A DNA stretch of 64,000 bases. Origin: Volvox africanus (lineage: Eukaryota; Chlorophyta; Chlorophyceae; Chlamydomonadales; Volvocaceae). Both the position numbers and the translations under genes were made by a program. The notes below the pieces were generated by a model. It was not told the origin of the DNA, made no database searches, and was given only the letters and a program-made list of their open reading frames with translations. Positions 26,501 to 36,711 of this stretch are shown here, piece after piece; the stretch's first letter is position 1, and each line of letters opens with the position of its first letter. The stretch covers positions 1 to 64,000 of the forward strand of contig BSDZ01000040.1 in the NCBI GenBank assembly GCA_030268105.1, in the 5' to 3' direction.

Positions 26501-29500
26501 CCCAGCAGGATAAAGCCTGGCTGGAAGAGGGACCTGATGAGAGGTCGCCTGATGAGTTCCCAGCAGGATAGAGCCTGGCTCGAAGAGGGACCTGATGAGA
26601 GGTCGGCTGATGAGTTCCCAGCAGGATAGAGCCTGGCTGGAAGAGGGACCTGATGAGAGGTCGGCTGATGAGTTCCCAGCAGGATAGAGCCTGGCTGGAA
26701 GAGGGACCTGATGAGAGGTCGGCTGATGAGTTCCCAGCAGGATAGAGCCTGGCTGGAAGAGGGACCTGATGAGAGGTCGCCTGATGAGTTCCCAGCAGGA
26801 TAGAGCCTGGCTGGAAGAGGGACCTGATGAGAGGTCGGCTGATGAGTTCCCAGCAGGATAGAGCCTGGCTGGAAGAGGGACCTGATGAGAGGTCGGCTGA
26901 TGAGTTCCCAGCAGGATAGAGCCTGGCTGGAAGAGGGACCTGATGAGAGGTCGGCTGATGAGTTCCCAGCAGGATAGAGCCTGGCTGGAAGAGGGACCTG
27001 ATGAGAGGTCGCCTGATGAGTTCCCAGCAGGATAGAGCCTGGCTGGAAGAGGGACCTGATGAGAGGTCGCCTGATGAGTTCCCAGCAGGATAGAGCCTGG
27101 CTGGAAGAGGGACCTTACGAGAGGTCGGCTGATGAGTTCCCAGCAGGATAGAGCCTGGCTCGAAGGGGGGCCTGATGAGAGGTCGGCTGATGAGTTCCCA
27201 GCAGGATAGAGCCTGGCTGGAAGAGGGACCTGATGAGAGGTCAGCTGATGAGTTCCCAGCAGGATAGAGCCTGGCTGGAAGAGGGACCTGATGAGAGGTC
27301 GCCTGATGAGTTCCCAGCAGGATAGAGCCTGGCTGGAAGAGGGACCTTACGATAGGTCGCCTGATGAGTTCCCAGCAGGATAGAGCCTGGCTCGAAGGGG
27401 GGCCTGATGAGAGGTCGCCTGATGAGTTCCCAGCAGGATAGAGCCTGGCTGGAAGAGGGACCTGATGAGAGGTCAGCTGATGAGTTCCCAGCAGGATAGA
27501 GCCTGGCTGGAAGAGGGACCTGATGAGAGGTCGGCTGATGAGTTCCCAGCAGGATAGAGCCTGGCTGGAAGAGGGACCTTACGAGAGGTCGCCTGATGAG
27601 TTCCCAGCAGGATAGAGCCTGGCTGGAAGAGGGACCTGATGAGAGGTCGCCTGATGAGTTCCCAGCAGGATAGAGCCTGGCTGGAAGAGGGACCTGATGA
27701 GAGGTCGCCTGATGAGTTCCCAGCAGGATAGAGCCTGGCTGGAAGAGGGACCTGATGAGAGGTCGCCTGATGAGTTCCCAGCAGGATAGAGCCTGGCTGG
27801 AAGAGGGACCTGATGAGAGGTCGCCTGATGAGTTCCCAGCAGGATAGAGCCTGGCTGGAAGAGGGACCTGATGAGAGGTCGCCTGATGAGTTCCCAGCAG
27901 GATAGAGCCTGGCTGGAAGAGGGACCTGATGAGAGGTCGCCTGATGAGTTCCCAGCAGGATAGAGCCTGGCTGGAAGAGGGACCTGATGAGAGGTCGCCT
28001 GATGAGTTCCCAGCAGGATAGAGCCTGGCTGGAAGAGGGACCTGATGAGAGGTCGCCTGATGAGTTCCCAGCAGGATAGAGCCTGGCTGGAAGAGGGACC
28101 TGATGAGAGGTCGCCTGATGAGTTCCCAGCAGGATAGAGCCTGGCTGGAAGAGGGACCTGATGAGAGGTCGCCTGATGAGTTCCCAGCAGGATAGAGCCT
28201 GGCTGGAAGAGGGACCTGATGAGAGGTCGCCTGATGAGTTCCCAGCAGGATAGAGCCTGGCTGGAAGAGGGACCTGATGAGAGGTCGCCTGATGAGTTCC
28301 CAGCAGGAAAGAGCCTGGCTGGAAGAGGGACCTAATGAGAGGTCGCCTGGTGAGTTCCCAGCAGGATAGAGCCTGGCTCGAAGAGGGACCTGATGAGAGG
28401 TCGCCTGATGAGTTCCCAGCAGGATAGAGCCTGGCTGGAAGAGGGACCTGATGAGAGGTCGCCTGATGAGTTCCCAGCAGGATAGAGCCTGGCTGGAAGA
28501 GGGACCTGATGAGAGGTCGGCTGATGAGTTTCCAGCAGGATAGAGCCTGGCTGGAAGAGGGACCTGATGAGAGGTCGCCTGATGAGTTCCCAGCAGGATA
28601 GAGCCTGGCTGGAAGAGGGACCTGATGAGAGGTCGGCTGATGAGTTCCCAGCAGGATAGAGCCTGGCTGGAAGAGGGACCTGATGAGAGGTCGCCTGATG
28701 AGTTCCCAGCAGGATAGAGCCTGGCTGGAAGAGGGACCTTACGAGAGGTCGACTGATGAGTTCCCAGCAGGATAGAGCCTGGCTCGAAGGGGGGCCTGAT
28801 GAGAGGTCGGCTGATGAGTTCCCAGCAGGATAGAGCCTGGCTGGCAGAGGGACCTGATGAGAGGTCGCCTGATGAGTTCCCAGCAGGATAGAGCCTGGCT
28901 GGAAGAGGGACCTGATGAGAGGTCGCCTGATGAGTTCCCAGCAGGATAGAGCCTGGCTGGAAGAGGGACCTGATGAGAGGTCGCCTGATGAGTTCCCAGC
29001 AGGATAGAGCCTGGCTGGAAGAGGGACCTGATGAGAGGTCGCCTGATGAGTTCCCAGCAGGAAAGAGCCTGGCTGGAAGAGGGACCTAATGAGAGGTCGC
29101 CTGGTGAGTTCCCAGCAGGATAGAGCCTGGCTCGAAGAGGGACCTGATGAGAGGTCGCCTGATGAGTTCCCAGCAGGATAGAGCCTGGCTGGAAGAGGGA
29201 CCTGATGAGAGGTCGCCTGATGAGTTCCCAGCAGGATAGAGCCTGGCTGGAAGAGGGACCTGATGAGAGGTCGCCTGATGAGTTCCCAGCAGGATAGAGC
29301 CTGGCTGGAAGAGGGACCTGATGAGAGGTCGCCTGATGAGTTCCCAGCAGGATAGAGCCTGGCTGGAAGAGGGACCTGATGAGAGGTCGCCTGATGAGTT
29401 CCCAGCAGGATAGAGCCTGGCTGGAAGAGGGACCTGATGAGAGGTCGCCTGATGAGTTCCCAGCAGGATAGAGCCTGGCTGGAAGAGGGACCTGATGAGA

Positions 29501-32220
29501 GGTCGCCTGATGAGTTCCCAGCAGGATAGAGCCTGGCTGGAAGAGGGACCTGATGAGAGGTCGCCTGATGAGTTCCCAGCAGGAAAGAGCCTGGCTGGAA
29601 GAGGGACCTAATGAGAGGTCGCCTGGTGAGTTCCCAGCAGGATAGAGCCTGGCTCGAAGAGGGACCTGATGAGAGGTCGCCTGATGAGTTCCCAGCAGGA
29701 TAGAGCCTGGCTCGAAGGGGGGCCTGATGAGAGGTCGGCTGATGAGTTCCCAGCAGGATAGAGCCTGGCTGGCAGAGGGACCTGATGAGAGGTCGCCTGA
29801 TGAGTTCCCAGCAGGATAGAGCCTGGCTGGAAGAGGGACCTGATGAGAGGTCGCCTGATGAGTTCCCAGCAGGATAGAGCCTGGCTGGAAGAGGGACCTG
29901 ATGAGAGGTCGGCTGATGAGTTTCCAGCAGGATAGAGCCTGGCTGGAAGAGGGACCTGATGAGAGGTCGCCTGATGAGTTCCCAGCAGGATAGAGCCTGG
30001 CTGGAAGAGGGACCTGATGAGAGGTCGGCTGATGAGTTCCCAGCAGGATAGAGCCTGGCTGGAAGAGGGACCTGATGAGAGGTCGCCTGATGAGTTCCCA
30101 GCAGGATAGAGCCTGGCTGGAAGAGGGACCTTACGAGAGGTCGACTGATGAGTTCCCAGCAGGATAGAGCCTGGCTCGAAGGGGGGCCTGATGAGAGGTC
30201 GGCTGATGAGTTCCCAGCAGGATAGAGCCTGGCTGGCAGAGGGACCTGATGAGAGGTCGCCTGATGAGTTCCCAGCAGGATAGAGCCTGGCTGGAAGAGG
30301 GACCTGATGAGAGGTCGCCTGATGAGTTCCCAGCAGGATAGAGCCTGGCTGGAAGAGGGACCTGATGAGAGGTCGCCTGATGAGTTCCCAGCAGGATAGA
30401 GCCTGGCTGGAAGAGGGACCTGATGAGAGGTCGCCTGATGAGTTCCCAGCAGGAAAGAGCCTGGCTGGAAGAGGGACCTAATGAGAGGTCGCCTGGTGAG
30501 TTCCCAGCAGGATAGAGCCTGGCTCGAAGAGGGACCTGATGAGAGGTCGCCTGATGAGTTCCCAGCAGGATAGAGCCTGGCTGGAAGAGGGACCTGATGA
30601 GAGGTCGCCTGATGAGTTCCCAGCAGGATAGAGCCTGGCTGGAAGAGGGACCTGATGAGAGGTCGCCTGATGAGTTCCCAGCAGGATAGAGCCTGGCTGG
30701 AAGAGGGACCTGATGAGAGGTCGCCTGATGAGTTCCCAGCAGGATAGAGCCTGGCTGGAAGAGGGACCTGATGAGAGGTCGCCTGATGAGTTCCCAGCAG
30801 GATAGAGCCTGGCTGGAAGAGGGACCTGATGAGAGGTCGCCTGATGAGTTCCCAGCAGGATAGAGCCTGGCTGGAAGAGGGACCTGATGAGAGGTCGCCT
30901 GATGAGTTCCCAGCAGGATAGAGCCTGGCTGGAAGAGGGACCTGATGAGAGGTCGCCTGATGAGTTCCCAGCAGGAAAGAGCCTGGCTGGAAGAGGGACC
31001 TAATGAGAGGTCGCCTGGTGAGTTCCCAGCAGGATAGAGCCTGGCTCGAAGAGGGACCTGATGAGAGGTCGCCTGATGAGTTCCCAGCAGGATAGAGCCT
31101 GGCTGGAAGAGGGACCTGATGAGAGGTCGCCTGATGAGTTCCCAGCAGGATAGAGCCTGGCTGGAAGAGGGACCTGATGAGAGGTCGGCTGATGAGTTTC
31201 CAGCAGGATAGAGCCTGGCTGGAAGAGGGACCTGATGAGAGGTCGCCTGATGAGTTCCCAGCAGGATAGAGCCTGGCTGGAAGAGGGACCTGATGAGAGG
31301 TCGGCTGATGAGTTCCCAGCAGGATAGAGCCTGGCTGGAAGAGGGACCTGATGAGAGGTCGCCTGATGAGTTCCCAGCAGGATAGAGCCTGGCTGGAAGA
31401 GGGACCTTACGAGAGGTCGACTGATGAGTTCCCAGCAGGATAGAGCCTGGCTCGAAGGGGGGCCTGATGAGAGGTCGGCTGATGAGTTCCCAGCAGGATA
31501 GACCCTGGCTGGCAGAGGGACCTGATGAGAGGTCGCCTGATGAGTTCCCAGCAGGATAGACCCTGGCTGGAAGAGGGACCTGATGAGAGGTCGCCTGATG
31601 AGTTCCCAGCAGGATAGAGCCTGGCTGGAAGAGGGACCTGATGAGAGGTCGCCTGATGAGTTCCCAGCAGGATAGAGCCTGGCTGGAAGAGGGACCTGAT
31701 GAGAGGTCGCCTGATGAGTTCCCAGCAGGATAGAGCCTGGCTGGAAGAGGGACCTGATGAGAGGTCGCCTGATGAGTTCCCAGCAGGATAGAGCCTGACT
31801 GGAAGAGGGACCTGATGAGAGGTCGCCTGATGAGTTCCCAGCAGGATAGAGCCTGGCTGGAAGAGGGACCTAATGAGAGGTCGCCTGATGAGTTCCCAGC
31901 AGGATAGAGCCTGGCTGGAAGAGGGACCTGATGAGAAGTCGCCTGATGAGTTCCCAGCAGGATAGAGCCTGGCTGGAAGAGGGACCTGATGAGAGGTCGC
32001 CTGATGAGTTCCCAGCAGGATAGAGCCTGGCTGGAAGAGGGACCTGATGAGAGGTCGGCTGATGAGTTCCCAGCAGGATAGAGCCTGGCTGGAAGAGGGA
32101 CCTGATGAGAGGTCGCCTGATGAGTTCCCAGCAGGAAAGAGCCTGGCTGGAAGAGGGACCTAATGAGAGGTCGCCTGGTGAGTTCCCAGCAGGATAGAGC
32201 CTGGCTCGAAGAGGGACCTG
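20590..32220. repeat. Field of higher-order repeats marked by a linked four-variant haplotype
   Basis: A haplotype of linked variants over neighbouring units (GGAAAGAGCC, then CCTAATGAG, then CCTGGTGAG, then CTCGAAGAG) occurs eleven times here. The CCTGGTGAG element starts at 20632, 21676, 23532, 24692, 26316, 28346, 29100, 29622, 30492, 31014 and 32174. The spacings are 18, 32, 20, 28, 35, 13, 9, 15, 9, 20 units, each an exact multiple of 58 bp. Between markers, near-consensus units with GCC dominate. This is the expected product of repeated unequal exchange or block amplification. Confidence 0.8.
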
Positions 32221-34141
32221 ATGAGAGGTCGGCTGATGAGTTCCCAGCAGGATAGAGCCTGGCTGGAAGAGGGACCTTACGAGAGGTCGCCTGATGAGTT
32301 CCCAGCAGGATAGAGCCTGGCTGGAAGAGGGACCTGATGAGAGGTCGCCTGATGAGTTCCCAGCAGGATAGAGCCTGGCTGGAAGAGGGACCTGATGAGA
32401 GGTCGCCTGATGAGTTCCCAGCAGGATAGAGCCTGGCTGGAAGAGGGACCTGATGAGAGGTCGGCTGATGAGTTCCCAGCAGGATAGAGCCTGGCTGGAA
32501 GAGCGACCTGATGAGAGGTCGGCTGATGAGTTCCCAGCAGGATAGAGCCTGGCTGGAAGAGGGACCTTACGAGAGGTCGGCTGATGAGTTCCCAGCAGGA
32601 TAGAGCCTGGCTGGAAGAGGGACCTGATGAGAGGTCAGCTGATGAGTTCCCAGCAGGATAGAGCCTGGCTGGAAGAGGGACCTGATGAGAGGTCGCCTGA
32701 TGAGTTCCCAGCAGGATAGAGCCTGGCTGGAAGAGGGACCTGATGAGAGGTCGCCTGATGAGTTCCCAGCAGGATAGAGCCTGGCTGGAAGAGGGACCTG
32801 ATGAGAGGTCGGCTGATGAGTTCCCAGCAGGATAGAGCCTGGCTGGAAGAGGGACCTGATGAGAGGTCGGCTGATGAGTTCCCAGCAGGATAGAGCCTGG
32901 CTGGAAGAGGGACCTGATGAGAGGTCGCCTGATGAGTTCCCAGCAGGATAGAGCCTGGCTGGAAGAGGGACCTGATGAGAGGTCGCCTGATGAGTTCCCA
33001 GCAGGATAGAGCCTGGCTGGAAGAGGGACCTTACGAGAGGTAGCCTGATGAGTTCCCAGAAGGATAGAGCCTGGCTCGAAGGGGGGCCTGATGAGAGGTC
33101 GCCTGATGAGTTCCCAGCAGGATAGAGCCTGGCTGGAAGAGGGACCTGATGAGAGGTCAGCTGATGAGTTCCCAGCAGGATAGAGCCTGGCTGGAAGAGG
33201 GACCTGATGAGAGGTCGGCTGATGAGTTCCCAGCAGGATAGAGCCTGGCTGGAAGAGGGACCTTACGAGAGGTCGCCTGATGAGTTCCCAGCAGGATAGA
33301 GCCTGGCTCGAAGGGGGGCCTGATGAGAGGTCGCCTGATGAGTTCCCAGCAGGATAGAGCCTGGCTGGAAGAGGGACCTGATGAGAGGTCGCCTGATGAG
33401 TTCCCAGCAGGATAGAGCCTGGCTGGAAGAGGGACCTGATGAGAGGTCGGCTGATGAGTTCCCAGCAGGATAGAGCCTGGCTGGAAGAGGGACCTTACGA
33501 GAGGTCGCCTGATGAGTTCCCAGCAGGATAGAGCCTGGCTGGAAGAGGGACCTGATGAGAGGTCGCCTGATGAGTTCCCAGCAGGATAGAGCCTGGCTGG
33601 AAGAGGGACCTGATGAGAGGTCGCCTGATGAGTTCCCAGCAGGATAGAGCCTGGCTGGAAGAGGGACCTGATGAGAGGTCGCCTGATGAGTTCCCAGCAG
33701 GATAGAGCCTGGCTGGAAGAGGGACCTGATGAGAGGTCGCCTGATGAGTTCCCAGCAGGATAGAGCCTGGCTCGAAGAGGGACCTGATGAGAGGTCGCCT
33801 GATGAGTTCCCAGCAGGATAGAGCCTGGCTGGAAGAGGGACCTGATGAGAGGTCGCCTGATGAGTTCCCAGCAGGATAGAGCCTGGCTGGAAGAGGGACC
33901 TGATGAGAGGTCGGCTGATGAGTTCCCAGCAGGATAGAGCCTGGCTGGAAGAGGGACCTGATGAGAGGTCGCCTGATGAGTTCCCAGCAGGATAGAGCCT
34001 GGCTGGAAGAGGGACCTGATGAGAGGTCGCCTGATAAGTTCCCAGCAGGATAGAGCCTGGCTGGAAGAGGGACCTGATGAGAGGTCGCCTGATGAGTTCC
34101 CAGCAGGATAGAACCTGGCTGGAAGAGGGACCTGATGAGAG

Positions 34142-34146
34142 GTCGG
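34142..34146. repeat. Target site duplication, left copy (GTCGG)
   Basis: GTCGG directly precedes the TGTTGT end of the 5' LTR and recurs at 41618-41622 after the ACAACA end of the 3' LTR. The satellite sequence AGGTCGG/CTGATGAG is restored when one copy and the element are removed. Confidence 0.95.
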
Positions 34147-34243
34147 TGTTGTGCTACGGTTCATTTTCCGCCGACGCGTAGGTCGACGCGATCCTACGAG
34201 GCGAAGTGCTTTTGTGATGAACGCATTACGTTTGAATGAATCT

Positions 34244-34280
34244 GCATGATATAAATGTATTCGCATACATTTATATATGC
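34244..34280. promoter_or_regulatory. LTR hairpin 1
   Basis: ATATAAATGTA (34249-34259) pairs with TACATTTATAT (34266-34276) around TTCGCA. GCAT/ATGC extends the stem beyond one bulged G. The third LTR at 63632 has changes in the loop and closing pair only (TTCGTG). The role is unknown. Confidence 0.6.
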
Positions 34281-34380
34281 ATCTGGCATGTTGTCATTAT
34301 CCATCGCGACATCGCACCATGGCAAATCCGCCTAGCATGCATGAATGACCGAATCATTGAAGTGCGCATTATGCTCGTGC

Positions 34381-34387
34381 TATAAAA
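34381..34387 (+). promoter_or_regulatory. Candidate TATA box of the LTR promoter
   Basis: TATAAAA in the LTR, 234 bp from its start, is the best TATA match. The same motif is at 41028-41034 in the 3' LTR. In the older third LTR the site reads TACGAAA (63866-63872), which would inactivate it. Transcription start is not determined. Confidence 0.5.
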
Positions 34388-34391
34388 CGAT

Positions 34392-34420
34392 AAGTAATAT
34401 TATCTGATATAATATTACTT
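34392..34420. promoter_or_regulatory. LTR hairpin 2, perfect 12-bp arms next to the TATA box
   Basis: AAGTAATATTAT (34392-34403) and ATAATATTACTT (34409-34420) are perfect inverted arms around CTGAT, starting four bases after the candidate TATA box. It is unchanged in the 3' LTR and in the diverged third LTR, so it is better conserved than its surroundings. Confidence 0.6.
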
Positions 34421-34472
34421 CATTTAAGCACACGTTGAGAGCGCCGCACTCGTCGCGATACATGCCCTGCAA

Positions 34473-34490
34473 CCGGATATCGTTATCCGG
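34473..34490. promoter_or_regulatory. LTR hairpin 3
   Basis: CCGGATA/TATCCGG arms around TCGT. The 3' LTR has CTGGATA, which still pairs as a T-G wobble in RNA. The third LTR keeps the CCGGATA form. Confidence 0.5.
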
Positions 34491-34668
34491 ACCCTTGCAT
34501 CATGCGAATGCCGGAAAGGCTTATACGTTGTTATGCGTAGACATCGCCTAGGCGCAGTAGGGTTGTCACATCTAGGATCGGCCTCCTAATGTGAATCGTA
34601 CGGCACTGCGATGCTGCGAGTATAACAGATGCAAGGACGGCTAAGCAAGACAAGACATTCGATACCGG

Positions 34669-34686
34669 AGAACACTTGCGTGTTCT
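34669..34686. promoter_or_regulatory. LTR hairpin 4
   Basis: AGAACAC/GTGTTCT arms (7 bp) around TTGC, present in both LTRs of the element. A further perfect palindrome CGCCTAGGCG lies at 34545-34554. If either falls in R it would be present at both ends of the genomic RNA, but the R limits are unknown. Confidence 0.45.
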
Positions 34687-34973
34687 ACATTACTATTACT
34701 ATACGATACTCTACTTAGCCCGAGCTAAGCCTGAACTTCGCTAATCACCGCCGCGTGATGATTGCTTGCTTCCGGCGCTGACGGCGATTTCGTCCATTGC
34801 ATCATTCCGATCTGTAAGACCGTAAGTTATATCTCTCTTCGTCTTGAAGTCTTCCGCTGCCTCTGTTTGCTCTCGCTTGCCTTGCTGTACTTGCAAGCGC
34901 TAGCGCATCGGTATCGATAGTCTCCAGACGTGCAGATACTCATGAGCAAACGCGAACGAGAGGTACAACAATT

Positions 34974-34992
34974 TGGTATCGAGACAGGTTCG
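34974..34992 (+). promoter_or_regulatory. tRNA primer binding site
   Basis: Starts with TGGTATCGAGAC three bases after the 5' LTR, the expected place and the expected TGG for pairing with a tRNA 3' CCA end. The start TGGTATC resembles the initiator-methionine class common in Gypsy elements, but the following bases differ from the usual form, so the tRNA is not assigned. Confidence 0.75.
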
Positions 34993-35436
34993 TTGCCTAA
35001 CTGTCTCTCTTTGTCTAATCGGAAGTAGGTTCTTTCTATGGCGAGTTCCAGCGACGAACCACGAGGACCGCTAGATACTTTTGCCGAAGACTTAGGCCGC
35101 GCCGTTTTGGACGCCGCCGCTTCCGGTTTGTAATTGTTTAATTGCTTTTGTTTAGATTGCTGCACTTGTTGTGTTAGTGTACGCTCTGAGTCGCAGGTAA
35201 TCTCAGTGCACCGGCATTGCTTGCCGCGGCGACTGAGACCGGCGTTCGTCCGGACCAGTTGGCGACTCTCATTGCCCAAACTACGGAGATCAGGACTCAG
35301 CTGGGCAATTACTTGCTGAGTTTACTGAATCTTCTCAAGAGTACTGTCGGTAGGCTCACCGAATCGCTTTGTACTCTTGCCTTTGCGATAGAAGTCGGCT
35401 TCTATTACGCAAAACTAGGGTATCGTTTCGTGCTCC
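34993..35436 (+). other. Untranslated leader before gag
   Basis: Sequence between the primer site and the gag start codon. It should carry packaging signals, but none can be recognised. It contains an ATG at 35038 opening 31 codons to a TAA at 35131, and a second open stretch from 35190 to a stop at 35471 in another frame. Both have amino-acid compositions like real coding sequence (acidic then amphipathic, Leu/Thr/Gln-rich). A GT-AG segment 35126-35196 would join the two in frame, so part of the leader may be spliced coding sequence or decayed gag N-terminus. Confidence 0.5.
35038..35133 (+). other. Short upstream ORF in the gag leader
   Basis: Opens with ATG in TTTCTATGGCG and encodes 31 residues starting MASSSDEPRG, rich in Ala, Asp and Ser, before a TAA. 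It may be an upstream regulatory ORF or a first exon: a GT at 35126 is in a position that a phase-1 intron ending at AG 35195-35196 would use. I cannot choose between these. Confidence 0.25.
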
Positions 35437-36672
35437 ATGTCCGCGGAACACGACGATACGCCGCACACTAGCCTAGCTAGCCAACCCGATTTCGTTGTAG
35501 CTGCTAGAGCGCCGGATAGAGGTCTTGAGACTGTTGGCGCGCGAGCCACTCAAGAGCCCCTTTTCCTTCAGACCCCTGCTCACTTAATTGTGCCGCATTC
35601 AGCAGTGAACACGAATATGGACAACACTGCTGGACCAAGGGTTCTGCCATTACCTCAAGCTCGAGGGCATGATGACATCCCTGAGGTGATGAGATTGTCG
35701 ATTCCCGTTCCTAGGCTCAATATTTCGCTGACCGACAAGACACCAGGGCATAGCATAGCCGATGCAACTCGTGCGTACGTGCGTGACGCTAAAAAGTACC
35801 TCCAAGCTGTTCATGGTGGCGATAATGACGGTATCAGGTGTCTCTTCGTTGGTAACACCCTCGAGGGCGCAGCGAAGGACTGGTATCGCAATTGGACCAA
35901 CGCCCGGGGCAGCTATACTTTTGACGAGTTAGTCGCCGCTTTGCTCGCACGATTCGCTACTGAGGTTCAAGCACGCGATGTGGAAGCTCGTAACGTTTTG
36001 GCAGCCGGTAGCTACCACATGCGTCGGGATGAAAATGTACCTGCGTACCAGTCACGCTTCGAAGCACTTGTGACTCCCATTGCTGACCTCACCGAATCTG
36101 AGCGTGTCTTTTGGTTTAGGCGAGGCCTAACGAAACTTTTGGCTAAATGGTGCGCCACTGACTTGGTTGGAGCGCAGATCAAGTCGTATGACGCGTTGGT
36201 CGCTTTTGCTAAGGGGGCGGAGATACGACTTCTTGCCGGCGAGGAAGAAGTCAAGTCTGCCCCTCGTGCAAATGCCGTGCAAGTGCAGGATCCGCTTGGG
36301 GAAGCTGTAGCTCTCGACCAGGACCTCGGCGCGACCCGCCCCACGCCTACTGCCGCAACGCGACGCAGCAACGGGCAACGCAAGGCGCGCGGGGGCGCTA
36401 GCTCGGGTGTCCGTGGTACAGTAGGAGCAGGTCCGAGCTCGGACCCAGCTAGGAACAGGAAGCGTGGTGGTGCGCCGTCGTCGGCAGCCGCACAGCGTTC
36501 CGATCCCAACGCGAAGCGTACTCGTACGGACGACACATTTATGCCAAAATGGAATTGCAATCGTTCCGAATTCGAGCGTCGGAAATTGGCCAATGTTTGT
36601 CTACGGTGTGCGGAGAATCATTCCACGAAGGATTGCCCTCTAATGCCGCCGTTTGTACCTCAGCCGAAATAG
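35437..36672 (+). CDS. gag: Gag polyprotein (capsid-nucleocapsid)
   Basis: Structural protein of 411 residues that would form the virus-like particle and bind the genomic RNA in the cytoplasm. Residues about 130-240 match the retrotransposon gag (capsid) family by its pattern: LEGAAKDWY, then an FDEL..LL.RF segment, then Y..RFE.L and a FRRGL motif. Residues about 290-370 are rich in Arg, Ala, Gly and Ser and basic, as in a nucleic-acid-binding linker. A zinc knuckle lies at 388-400 (CLRCAENHSTKDC) with spacing CX2CX3HX4C, one residue shorter than the usual CX2CX4HX4C. The start is the first ATG in frame. The N-terminal ~60 residues are unlike known gag. It ends at TAG 36670-36672, and pol continues in the same frame. 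The minus-strand ORFs over this gene are shadows. Confidence 0.93.
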   Translation: MSAEHDDTPHTSLASQPDFVVAARAPDRGLETVGARATQEPLFLQTPAHLIVPHSAVNTNMDNTAGPRVLPLPQARGHDDIPEVMRLSIPVPRLNISLTDKTPGHSIADATRAYVRDAKKYLQAVHGGDNDGIRCLFVGNTLEGAAKDWYRNWTNARGSYTFDELVAALLARFATEVQARDVEARNVLAAGSYHMRRDENVPAYQSRFEALVTPIADLTESERVFWFRRGLTKLLAKWCATDLVGAQIKSYDALVAFAKGAEIRLLAGEEEVKSAPRANAVQVQDPLGEAVALDQDLGATRPTPTAATRRSNGQRKARGGASSGVRGTVGAGPSSDPARNRKRGGAPSSAAAQRSDPNAKRTRTDDTFMPKWNCNRSEFERRKLANVCLRCAENHSTKDCPLMPPFVPQPK

Positions 36673-36711
36673 GGGCTTGCCCGGGTTCCTGCGGAGGGGG
36701 CACCACCTGGG
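36670..36711 (+). promoter_or_regulatory. Candidate gag-pol readthrough site
   Basis: TAG at 36670-36672 in context AAA TAG GGG separates gag from pol in the same frame. Seven bases later, CCCGGG (36680-36685) can pair with CCTGGG (36706-36711), with one G-U pair. In that loop CACC (36701-36704) could pair with GGTG (36734-36737) to make an H-type pseudoknot. The layout resembles gammaretroviral UAG readthrough, where a pseudoknot lies about eight bases after the stop. Function is inferred; a simple nonsense mutation is the alternative. Confidence 0.5.

Larger units (their letters stand above)
1..34146. repeat. 58-bp satellite array, left part
   Basis: Uninterrupted head-to-tail tandem repeat with a 58-bp unit, here 588 full units plus 41 bp before the retrotransposon. 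Each unit carries the landmarks GGATAGAGCCTGGCTGG, AAGAGGGACCTGATGAG, AGGTCGCCTGATGAG and TTCCCAGCA in that order. The register is almost perfect: one extra T near 571 (GTTTCCC) is the only length change I found. Recurrent substitutions are GCC/GGC after the CpG, CCTTACGAG, CCTAATGAG, GATAAAG, GATAGAC, GATAGAA, CAGAAGG, GGTCAGC and the pair CTCGAAGG + GGGGCC. The unit is about 59% GC, with 36 of 58 plus-strand bases purine. The array continues beyond the left edge of the window. Its length and homogenisation fit heterochromatic satellite DNA; a centromeric or subtelomeric location cannot be told from sequence alone. Confidence 0.98.
34147..34970 (+). repeat. 5' long terminal repeat
   Basis: Begins TGTTGTGCTACGG and ends GAGAGGTACAACA, giving 6-bp inverted ends TGTTGT/ACAACA. 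It is 824 bp, the same length as the 3' LTR at 40794-41617. It should carry the promoter in U3. It is identical to the 3' LTR from 34199 onward apart from three substitutions (34474, 34633 and 34722). In 34162-34198 it differs at nine of 37 positions and retains CpGs that are TpG or CpA in the other two LTR copies. Confidence 0.97.

Noticed and set aside
34827..35279. Minus-strand ORF of 150 codons across the LTR end and leader
   Set aside because: It spans the LTR boundary and primer site and has no recognisable domain.
36673..36673. Alternative genetic code reading TAG as glutamine
   Set aside because: With such a code many of the glutamine codons in gag and pol should be TAG or TAA; only one in-frame TAG exists.
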